The notes under the pieces were generated by a model that saw nothing but the letters and a program-made list of their open reading frames with translations, had not been told where the DNA came from and did no database searches. Below are positions 27,801 through 39,800 of a stretch of 64,000 nt of DNA, in pieces (position 1 is the first letter of the stretch; each line of letters starts with the position of its first letter). The translations under genes were made by a program, and so were the position numbers. Source of the DNA: Lanius collurio (Eukaryota; Chordata; Aves; Passeriformes; Laniidae); the NCBI GenBank assembly GCA_020086605.1, contig JACBWW010000020.1, positions 18,021,974-18,085,973 on the forward strand, in the 5' to 3' direction.

Positions 27801-30800
27801 GCCAGGTTGCAACAGAATCACCAGTCTGAGTGTTTGCTCTGAACTTCCAGTGATGCAGACATCAATTCCAGTGTTGCTAGAATATACAAAATTTTTCTGA
27901 TACAGAAAACATTTTAAAATATGGACTTTCCAGCAAGGAAAGTTGTTCCCAGCCTCAAATACCAAAAAGGAAAATAATTTCAAAATTAGAGTGTCCAGCC
28001 TCCCTGTTTTCTGCTCTTCTCTCATCTGCTGGTGTTGTAACTCCTTGGCATGTCTATCTGCACAGGTCTTGGGGGATGGGGTAGCTTCTGTCAAAAATCA
28101 GTGTCCAGGACCACATAAAGCTGCTGTACTTTGAACAGGTTTCTTGTGATGCTTTGCGACTTCTGATTTTCCTGACTAAGTCGGATCAATGGCAAGAGTT
28201 CTGGGATTAATTTAACCTGTAGTTGTGAAGCTGAGTTTTTAGCCTTGATAGTAACAATCATGTGGTGTAATGGGATCACAACACACATTAGGTTACGAAG
28301 TAATACTGTGATAGAATGATTGAAACCAGTGTTTCTGAGTGTGATGAATGCTTCTTCAACCGCTGTGCCTTGAAAATTCCTCATTGTGATGGCTTGGAGA
28401 GGGACCATAGCTAAAGAGTCCTAGCTCTCCAGGCTTCCATGGCTGTAGGGGGACAGTTAGCTCTGCAAAAAGAGTCATCTAGAGCATGGAAATGAAACTC
28501 CTTGCAGCAGAAGTAATGCCTGAACAGGTTAGTATATTTTTTCCCTATTGTGTAAGTCAGGAGAAAGTAAAACAATTAAGACCTGATCAAAATCCTACAA
28601 AGCTGTGCTCTTTCTTTTGTTTTGGAACCTGATTATCTTGTTAGGGAAGCCTGAATATTTTGCCTTTTGTAGTGCTTTACAGACAGCTGTGATTCAAGGA
28701 GCAGTGGAGAGAAACTCAGAGCATGTAGAAACAAGAATGGCTTATCCATCAGTCCTGAAGCGATAGAAAAGAGGCAAAAATCCTACCCTAACATACATGA
28801 CTTCTCAAGTCCTTTGAATCATATGTATCAGATCCTTTACATTTTAACACTTGTCTGTGGTAATCTTTTCTAGTCCACTGACACTCCAGATTTCTTGAGA
28901 AAAATGAATTTTCTTGGAGCAGGACATGAAATGGAAGAAAAGGTAAAAAAACTTTCACACTTGGTTTGTACTGAGTTACATTCTAATTTTAGATATTAGA
29001 AGCCTGACAGTTTTTGTTTTCATACATTGATTGATCATCCAATATTTTGTGAATGCTGTGCAGTTTTGAAACTAGTAAATAAGCAATAACTAAGATTGAG
29101 AAATCTTAAGAGCTGATTGCAGGAAACAGCAGGACTCAGTCTCTGCCAGTCTTGCAGCATTCCTCTATTTGATGTATTAATCATAGAGTCATAATTTTCA
29201 TAAGTACTTCTACTACTTTGTTATGCCTGCATGTAATTCAATAAGCATATGCAAAATGTTCCTTTGGCTTTTAAGTAATTGGTTCCCTGATTAGCATGTG
29301 TTTAACCTCAGAAGATTACAGAGCTGTCTTGAAAACAATGTATGTGATTTTCTTTCCTTACAGAAGATGTTTTCTCTTTTTTTTTTTCTATCTTATTTTA
29401 CCATTTGTATTATGCCAAATGCAGTCTTGGTAGGATAGCTTGATGACTTATGGGAGAGACAGATGACAGACTCATTCTTACATGCCTAGACGTACAGTTC
29501 CACTATTTATTCAGAAAAGGAGTCTCACTGAATCACTTTGCTTATATTTGCACTTTCTGAACCCAAGTCTTTGAAAGGCACAAGAAATAAAGCACCCATC
29601 AAAGCCAGTGTTGTTTTACTTTAGCGTTTTGCTGTTTGGCGATGTCTTGGACAACTCCACATGACTCTGGAGGGAAGGTTTTCCACAGGCACTGTGCCAG
29701 TCTGAGATCCAATGCTGCAGTCATCTCCCCTGCAGATAGTACAGCTCTGTAGCTGTTCTATTATGATGCTTAGATAAGTCAATCAGATTTGCTTCTGCCT
29801 AAAGTGTATAATCTAAATTATTTAAAGATGTAGATCCTTTTTCACATTAAGCAAACTTTAAATTGTCTCAGTGGCTTAAAAGCCTGCCTGTGTCTTTCCC
29901 ATTCCCAACAAGTTCAGAGTGGAGCTAAAATGTGAAAAAACTTCAACAGAATAGTCTAAGTAATTTTTATGTGAAAACTATAAAAATGTGTAGTACAGAA
30001 AATGGGAAAATATTAGTTCTGTAACTTTCATGTCCAAAATTTGTGATTTCTATAATGGAAAGCCAAAGTTTCAAATCTTTTCTGCTAATAATTCCTTTGA
30101 ATTCAAAACTGCAAAGACATGTGTGTATGTGTAATTTATTTATTTATTTATTTAAAAGAACAAATAGCTTAATAATAGTTTCTTGTGTTTATGATACAAA
30201 CAGGTCACTCCAGTCAAATCAGCTCGGCCAAAAAGACAATTTTCCTGTTCTGGCACAATTGAAACAATCAATCTGGATTCAGTTCCCCAGGCTGTTGCTC
30301 GTCTAGACAACAGTGCAGCTAAGCACAAACTGTCAGTGAAGCCAAAAAAGCAGAGGATGTCAAGACAGCACAAGAGATTAACAAAGGTATTAAATCACTT
30401 GCCAAACAGCAAGAGTAGGGCAATTACTTTTGAAACTCAGTACGAAATAACCATAACTGAGTGTACCAAATACTACTTAAAACTGAAGTACTTACACTGG
30501 GATTTTATACTGGGAGAGCTTTCTGATCCTAGTTTTTCCAGTAAAAACTTTAGGCCATAAAGGCCTAAAGATATGTGCTGCTGTTAATGCTGCTCTGATA
30601 TAGGCAATCAGATGGTGCAAAATTTGGTTGGGAAAAAATCAGATTCTCCAAATTGGGCAGGGATAATATCTTTGCCTTTTAAGAAGGAATAAGACTTAAG
30701 TAATGTAGCTCTTGCAACAGCTATAGAGAGAAACATAAAATTCTGTCTTTGTACACTTACTGCACATCTGTTTTGGTTTTTATCCTGACATCTTAATAAT

Positions 30801-33800
30801 TCTTGTAAATGGGGCAAGACTATTCAACTACATAGGGCTCAGGAGATGCCACTGCCCTTTCTTCTGCACCACTGTACTTGCATTTATCACTCTTACAATG
30901 AAGAAATTAAATTTAAACCTCTTGTTTATACAGAATGGTTAACTAGAGCCAAATGATGGCTCAACAAATGATAGCTAGACAGGACATTAGCTGAACTGTT
31001 TTCCTCAAGGGAAGCATGCTTCAGGTACCAAACAGAGCAGTACTCCTGGGAAGCTCTGGGTTTGTTGTCCACGCATGTTCCCACGACTCCTACAATAGCA
31101 CTGGAGTCTCAGCACAGATAATGAGGAAGATATCCTGCCTCAGGATTTGTGAAAAGAAAACAAAGTGTGTTTCCCTGAGCAGTGTTCTTTCCTGGTTAGC
31201 ATTGCAGAACTTTTTTCTGCAGGCGACAGCTCTGTCTCTGCAAGTAACAGATCTGCCATGAAAGAACTGGCAAAACAATGCCCCTAAGCAGGTGTTAATT
31301 ATTTCAGGCTTAAAGGATGGAGTTCTAAGAAGTAGAAGAAGAATGGGCATATAAAACTTATGCTCTGTTCCTTGAGCTTCTGCAAATTTGAACTGTCAGG
31401 TTTCAATGTACACCAAAGGGTGATTCGATATTTGGCATTACAATGCTATCACTCTTGGGATGTTTTCTTTCTTTTAAAGGCTATCATCCCAACAGGTGAG
31501 AGACATGAGTTCTATGATGATGTAATCCATAAACTGGGGAGGGTGTGCTGGCTTATCTAAATCACTGTTTAAATTATTTTTTTTTTTTTGCATTTGCAAC
31601 TCTTTGTTCACTGTAAAGGATAACAAAGGATAACAAACCAACAGGCAATATTCAGTAACTCCCAACTTGTCTCCAATTTTAGGGATCACAAAGTTTAACA
31701 ATTACAGAATTTGAGCCAGAGGATCTAGAAACTCAGCTGTATGAGGACATATACCCAGGTTATATTGGACGCTTCACAGTGGACAAGCTAATCCGGGAGA
31801 GAGATGAGCAGAAGCAGCTTCAGCTGGCAGAGGAAAAAAGAATTGAAGATCACTGGGGTATCCTTGAAGCTGAAAGGATAAGACAGATTGTAGAAATGGA
31901 AGAACAAAGAGAAATGGAAGAAAAAAGGTGCCAAGAACTTGAGGAGATGCGGAAAGAACGGGAAAAAAGACGTTGTGAAGAAGAGAAGAGGCAGTACCTC
32001 CTTGAAGGAGAGACACCTTTGAAAATAGAAGAGCAGACATGCCATAAAGAGAAAAGAAGACTGATGAATGCTGAAAATAGGCAAGAGCTGGAGGAGCAGG
32101 GGTGCCAGGAGCTGGAGAAGCAGAGGCAGAAGGAGTTGGAGGAACAACAAAGACAAGACCTGGAAGAGAAGAGGCAGTGGGAAGGGGAGGAACAACAGAG
32201 ACAAGAGCTGGAGGTGCAGAAGCTCAAGGAACAGGAGGAGCAACGGAGACGAGAGCTGGAGGTGCAGAAGCACCAGGAACAGGAGGAGCAACGGAGACGA
32301 GAGCTGGAAGAGCAGAAGCACCAGGAACAGGAGGAGCAACGAAGACGAGAGCTGGAGGAGCAGAAGCTCAAGGAACAGGAGGAGCAACAGAGACGAGAGC
32401 TGGAAGAGCAGAAGCTCAAGGAACAGGAGGAGCAANNNNNNNNNNAGAGACGAGAGCTGGAAGAGCAGAAGCTCAAGGAACAGGAGGAGCAATGGAGACG
32501 AGAGCTGGATGAGCAGCGGTGCCAGCAATGGGAGGAACAGCAGAGACTAAAACAGGAGGAAGAGAAGCACCAGGAATGGGAGGAACAGCAGAGGCTGAAG
32601 CAGGAAGAGAAGAAACAGGAACAGGAAGAGCAACAGAGACGAGAGCTGGAGGAGCAGAAGCACCAGGAACAGGTAGAGCAGAAAGGTCAGGAATTGGAGG
32701 AGGAGAAGCATCAAGAATGGGAAGAACAGAAGCACAAGGATTTGGAGCAGAAGGAGAGACAAGAGCTGGAGAAGCAGCAGAGGCTAGCACTGGAAGAATT
32801 AAGGCAAGATAGGACTGAAAAAGACAGTCTAAAGGAAGAAGAAAGAAACTGGCTGGAGGAACAAAAAGAACTCAAGAAACAAAATAAGGAAGAAATACAG
32901 CGACAAGAGCTAGAAGAGAAAGAGCTTCAAGAAGTTGACATAAAACTGAAACAGGAGAAAGAACCTGAGAGCCTCAAACTAGAGAAGAAACAGGAGGAAC
33001 AAAGACAGCATTTGAAGGAGAAAGAAAAGACAGAGAAGGAACAACCCCAGCAAGTGATAGATAAGAAAAAGAAACGGGATGAGCAGCGGAAACACAAGCT
33101 TACAAAACAAATGCACATGGAAAGCTCAGAGTATGTACTACAAGATGAACTGAAGCAGCAAAAAGAACAAAATGGACATGAATGGAACAAGCTGAAAGAG
33201 CAGAAGGTAGACACAGAAGGACAAAATCTTCGGCCAAAACAAGAAAACTCCTTGGAACAGCCACAGGAAAAAGATAAGTTGTGTTCTGCTGGAGGGGCTG
33301 ATAGGCATCCAGCAGAGGAGAAGCTCCAAGAAGGATTAAGTTCCCAAAAAGTGAAACAGCCAGAAAAAGAGAATAAAACAGCAGAAGAACTGCAAGCCCA
33401 GAAACTGAAGAGAGAAGTTGAGGCTCAGGAGCAAAAACGCATAGGGGAAGAACTTCGGTGGCAAGAAGTAGATGAAAGACAGACAGCATCCAGACCCTTC
33501 ACATTTCAAGTGTCTTCTGGAGATAAACAGATCATATTTCAGAAAGTAAATCTGAGTCCTGTCATGCCCATCAAAGGAGCAGGACTCTCTTCTCCATCTG
33601 TCAAAGACTGCAGGGTGCACACTACCAGTAAGGGCTCTCATTCCCTCCCATCATCTGTGTGTGTACCCCACACAGCTATTTTGGTTACTGGAGCACAGCT
33701 ATGTGGCACAGCAGTGAACCTGAACCAGATTAAGGACACGGCTTGCAAATCATTACTTGGCTTAACAGAAGAGAGGAAAAATGTAGACGTTCCCTCTCCA

Positions 33801-36800
33801 GAGAAGTCAGAGAGAAAAAAACAGGATCCCAAACCCAGCAGCAGTAAAATGAAACACTCACAAGAAGCACTGAACAACCAGGCTGTACTGGCTGAGTGGG
33901 CCTCTATCCGCTCCAGAATCCTAAAGAACGCGGAAAACAACAAATACAATGAGAGAGACCGAGTAAGTGTCTGCAGGCACAGTGATGACTGGACAGCCCG
34001 AGGACGCGGTGCGCCCCACGGGAACTTGAGGAAAACCCTCTCTGCAAATGCAAAGTTCTCGATTACACCAGCATGGCAGAAATTTTCAGACGTTTCAAAA
34101 ACCAGTTCAGATGCTGAGAATGTAAATGTGGCCAAAAGCAATGAAACAGGGGCTGTGGGGAGAACCACTGGCTCATCTGCTGATTCAAAGGAGGACATGG
34201 TCTCCACTTTTAAAGATAACTTATCTGAAAAGCCCAAGGAGAAAATGGAAACCCATTGTGAAGTGACAGACAACACTGAAGGCTGTAAATTTGCAAAAGA
34301 TCTTCCGTCTTTCCTCGTTCCAAGTTTTCCACATTCTACGGGTAAGGAATTACCCCAGCCAGAACTTCCCAATGCCCTGGAAAATCAGCAAAATAACAGC
34401 ACAAAAAAAGCAGATAAACCACCATCAAATGGAGAAGAAAATGTTTCTCCTTTTGGAATAAAGTTACGAAGGACAAACTACTCTTTACGTTTTCATTATG
34501 ATCAACAGGCAGAGCAAAAGAAAAAGAAAAGATACAGTGCAGGAGACAGTTTTGAAGGTGTGCCTGACCCACTCAACTCAACAGAAGGTGAGAAAGAATC
34601 CTCTGTTTTCACTTCACAAGAAAGTACCTCTCCAGGAACGGGGAGAGCAAACATTTCTGGCAATTTAAAAGACTCTTCAGTTACTGTGGTGGAGTTTTCA
34701 CCACCAGTGCTCCCACCTGCCACCGGCCAGAGTGCTCTACCTGCTCATGAGAAACCAGCATGCAAGTCACTGGTCCCACAGAAACCTGCCTTAGCTCCAA
34801 AGCCCACCAGCCAGACCCCACCATCGTCTCCTCTCTCTAAAATGAACAGATCAAACCTATCTGAAGTGCTGGGGCAAAGGGTGGTTAAACCTGAATCAGA
34901 TGGTGGCTGGAGAAAAGAAGACAGAGCAAATGCAGCCCAACCCATATCATCCAATGACTACAAAAACGAAGAGGAAGAAGTCAAAGAAAAGAAGTCATTT
35001 TTCCCATCTCTAAGTATTCCATGGAGAGAAAAAAATGACAAAAAGCCCGAGCCATTGAAGAAAGGTATGTATCTTTCAAAGCAAATTTAGCTATTATCTG
35101 CATTTCCAACATGAGATACTGGAGATACAGAGTAAGACATTTGGTCCTAAGCTATGATTTTGGCATATTATTTGTGGAGGACTGCTACTTTGCTTAGGGT
35201 TGTCTGAATGAGTGTGAATTTCCAATGCCCACAAATTAATTCAGAAGCCCACAAATTGTGACCAGTGCAACCTACTTAAGAAAGTTAATTTCAAGGAGGT
35301 AACAGAAGTGTCTGTGTGTGTGTGTTTTCCTTTTCAGAGATGTTACCTCTGCCAAGTGATGGACTCTCTGGTCCATGTATAATGGTGTGATCAGAGCAGA
35401 GAGTTTTATTTTAAAAATAACTTTCTGTTGCTTCTCTTTTTAAAGGAATGTCATCTAGCTTGAAAATATGAAGATGTAGGGCCCGTTATCCTGGGCAAAT
35501 TCTTTATTTAAGCAATACAGCTGGGCACAGCAGTCTGCGCTTCAGAGGCAGTCCTCAGTGATGAAAGATTTAGAGTAGTCATAATGTCTCTTGAGTGGAG
35601 GGTTGAAAGCCCCTGTGTCCTGAAATAGTATTCTGTACAAGAGAGAAAATTACTCTTTCAGTGTAAGGACACTAAAAAGACTGAAGCAGAAATTCAGCAT
35701 TTCATTGGGAAATCCCAATTTTTTTCATTCTTGAATTTTGCAAGCATCAAGACACTTGTAAAAGAGTATCTCAGTGGAACTGCTGCATTTTTTTTCCTTC
35801 ATCAAAAAAAAAAATAAAAAAATCCCCAAACCAAACCAAAAAAGCAGAACAAAAAAATAAACAAGATACATTTGGACATCTGTGTGAGTGTGTTGAATTA
35901 GGTCTTATTCCCGAGACATAAAATCTATTTCAGGATTTGTTGTGCAGTCTGCAAAGGTCTGTGACTGACATAGCATTCAATGGGCTTAGCTCCAGCATTT
36001 TCACAAGGTAGAGAAGTTGTAGGGGTTTTCTCAAGACAAGAGATGTGCATTATTGAATCAATTCTTAACATGTTTTCTTTCAGAAAAGCCTGTTCTTCAG
36101 AGCAGGCACTCTTTAGATGGCTCTAAATTGATGGAAAAAGTGGAAACTTCGCAACCACTTTGGATTACATTAGCACTGCAAAAGCAAAAGGGATTTCGTG
36201 AGCAGCAAGCTACAAGGGAAGAGAGAAGACAAGCCAGGGAGGCAAAGCAAGCTGAGAAACTGGCTAAAGAAAATGTAAGCAATCTTTAGAAACCTGCCCA
36301 TTAGAAAAACTGACACCATAATTATAACTGTTAGCTAATTTTATTATGTGGGAGTATTTTTTTTATGTTTGGTTTGTAAGACTTCATAAAAGCTAAAATG
36401 ACAGCAGGTAAAAAGTATTCTGAAAGTCTGGAGTTCCCTCTTGCAAAACTCAGATCTCAGGAAAAAATACTGTGCAATAGTTTGGCAATTTTAGTGTAAA
36501 CTCTGATGATATCAGGTAGTAGTTAATGACAATCATAAGCACAACTACTGTGCAGGTGACAGAACAGAAACATTGTTTGCAATGTGGTTCTTTCAGAGCT
36601 TAAGTGAGATGTTAACCTTTAATGCTTGGGGAATAACAGCTGAAATATGAAGTTATAGGTGAATATTAGTAAGTCTGAATTTATTTTTATTGTAGCATGT
36701 ACTATTTAGGTGAAAACACAGATGAACAAAAGAAATGAGCAATCATGATACATCCAAATGCCTAAAGCAAGCACTGAATTCAATTACTTCTTTCCTGCTC

Positions 36801-39800
36801 TCCAGCTATTTACTCTCCATGGCTTTCTATTAGTAAGGAAAGCACTTCTACAAAAGCAGTGCTGCACAAACAGGGATGCTGTACATAGATATCACAGATG
36901 GTAAAAAGGGATATTATGTGGATAACCAATTATATTTTGGTGTTTGTTATGAGACCCAAATTTCTGATGGATACGTGCCTAACCAGAGCCATAGACAACT
37001 GATGGAAGAAAACAGCAGTGGGTGTGAAGTTGCCCCCACATACACACTATGTTTCAGTGCTGTATTTAACAGAGAGGGCTGGCTCAAACTTGTATTTTGT
37101 CTGAAATGACAACATGACAAATTTAACTTTGTGGTGGGTTTTTTACAGTCTTTATTAAAGTGTTGGTTTTAGAAGTATCAGTGTTGTGATCCTTTGCCAA
37201 AAATGATGGTTAAGGAAAGGACAGGTTATGAATGAAAGCATCAAGTGTGTTGTCTCTAATTTGTGGCCATTACATGAAAGACTGTTTCACATTTAGCAGT
37301 TTCCCTTCTCTGTTCTAGGCTGCTGTAAGTAATCAGTCAGATAATAAAAGTAACAGCAGCAAAACAAGCACACTGCAGAAATCTACAGCTCAAGAAGGAG
37401 AGAAGAAAACTGAGACGGCTGTGTCAAGACTAGAAAGAAGGGAGCATCTGAAAAAGTCAAACACCCTTCCAACATCTGTGACAGGTACAGTTGAGAGATT
37501 CAGATTCACTCTAGGAATAATGCACTTCAGAAATGGTACACAACTTATTCCCATCTTATGTGCTGCCCATTGTGATAGAACTACCTAATTTTAACAGATT
37601 TTTACCAGGCTCCCTAGGTTATTAAGGCTGCACTGCTGCAATTCCTTAGAATTGCCCCAGTTCAAGTTAGCAAAATTGGGCTGTCTCCCCAAGCCATATC
37701 CACAGTATTTTTGGAACATGACTAATGCACATTAGAGGGATCTGATTTACCGTAAATTGCAATTGCAGTACTGTTTTACCTTTAGGTTGGGGGTTAGCAC
37801 AGAGGGGGAGTGATATTTAAGTTCTACAAGGTGTATCTGTGCAGGAAATGAAACATCTTATGTTCTCACACCTCCCAGCTTGTCAAGGAGAAATATTCAC
37901 CCCCCAATATTGGAAATAAGCATTCTCATTTGAAAAATGTTTAAAAAATAATCAATTCAATGGATGGTAGTCTGTCACTTTGAATTTAGGACTTCTCCCT
38001 CCTAGTCAAATATTTGGTATGGAAGATTGGAACCAGAACCTACTTGCTTTATCTGTCACTTCAGTTAAGCCGAAACTATTCCATATTCAAAAAGCAGGCA
38101 AATAAAAATAAATAATTCCCCAAAGCGCATAACATTTGGGGTGGTATAAGGTGATTGTTGAAATACAGATTTGCCTGTATTTCTCTAGCTAACAGTAGTC
38201 ACTGGGAAAAGGCTTTTGAGTGGATAGGTGTTGAAGAAACCTTTTAAAAAGCTGCACAAGTAACCAGCATTTCTGAAAATAAATACAAGTATCCGCTGCA
38301 TCTGTTCAGTACCACTCTATGCCACAGACTATGAAATGCAACTATTGAAAGCAATGAGGTGACTCAGCTGATTTGTTAAAGGCTAAACCAGTGCTACTCC
38401 TGCATTACAGACTGTCCCAAGCTGAACCCCCCTGCCTCACCATGCAGTTGGCTCAACAGCTGGATCTTCACACTGCAGCTGCACACCAGGGCAGACAGCC
38501 CTGAGAACTTCACTTGGAACAACTTGGGTTGAACTAGATGACCTTTCAAGATCCTCTCCAACCCAAACCATTCTAAGATCTTATATAACTTGCCCAAAAC
38601 TTTCATGCTTTACAGCATGTCTGTCAAACTTTAAAGGGGCTCTATTACAGCCCTACCCCCAAAGACTCAGCTCAGTGTTGTTATGCTATACATGGTCAAT
38701 TCTAGCAGAAATCAAACCCCATCACAATAGATGATGGCAAATTAGATCAAAGGGCCAAAACCCAATTATCCAAAGTCATACTGTCTGCACTAGAATGACA
38801 GTTCAGGAGGAAACCGAGGAGGAATTACCAAATTTGAATTAACTAAAGTGAAAGCATAGAACTTTACTGGCCCTTACAAAATAGCGACTGGATTTCCCTG
38901 TGATTACTGACTACATTTGGAGCCAGGCAGCCATTAGCAACTACACATATATACAAGTATTTATTTGTGGGTAGTAAGACTGATTTGGGCTTCCCACAGT
39001 TAGAACAGTGTTTAAGACAAGACCAGCCCAGGACATGTTTAAAATGGAAGTCTGCTGAGTCCTCCTCTAAGGACATTAAAAAACACCCACAACTTGAAGG
39101 CAGTGTATTTCAAACTTGCACTTGTGTCTTGTGCAACAGGAACTGATAAGATTGTGTGACCTTTAAAATAGCATAAATTACCACAGCATTTGAAATAATT
39201 AGCTTTTCAAAGCGTCCATCTACAGAAATTGCTGCTGCTACTGTTCATTTACTCACAGATAAAAAGATATAATTAAAGATGCACAAAAAAGAAAAATAGT
39301 TTTTGGCATCCATGCAATTTTAAAGCTTTTATACACATTCAAAACCTGAAAATGAAATGCAACTAAAAGTAATTGGGAATCTGAACATTTAACAAGAAAA
39401 GAATTTTGGCTCCTAAAAAAGAAAACGTGTCAGTGGTGGGGGAATGAGTTGTTTTGTAACTAAGATTTTTAGGGTTACTCCTTATGTTTCAGACAGGACT
39501 CAGTTCTATTCAGGTTGCCTTCAAGGGCATTCACTGTCCCAGAATTTATTTTCCCATTTGACTTCTACAATACCTCCACAGTTCTCCTCTGTGAAGTTGC
39601 TTCTTAGAAATAATTTGTTTATTAAACATATTTTCTCATGGAGACTGCTGTTTGTCTTCAAGATACTACTTCAAAGAATATGTGGCAAACAGCTAGTGGT
39701 GAAAGCAGGTTTCTTTCTTTTCAAGGACAGTCTCTTGGGCAGGGTTAACTGAGGCAGGAAGCTATAGGACCATCTTCTCTAGAGGGACTCTAAATACTAC

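Noticed and set aside
31788..32528. Minus-strand open frame of 246 codons opposite the CRACD giant exon, and overlapping minus and plus alternates
   Set aside because: The 48-bp repeat lacks stops in several frames, so long shadows appear. Their Leu- or Ser/Cys-rich low-complexity proteins have no family match, while the plus frame matches CRACD.
33638..34372. Minus-strand open frame of 244 codons
   Set aside because: It lies entirely antisense to conserved CRACD coding sequence; no independent evidence of a gene.
36876..37109. 77-codon open frame in a CRACD intron as a cassette exon
   Set aside because: No family similarity and no good splice acceptor and donor pair in the right phase.
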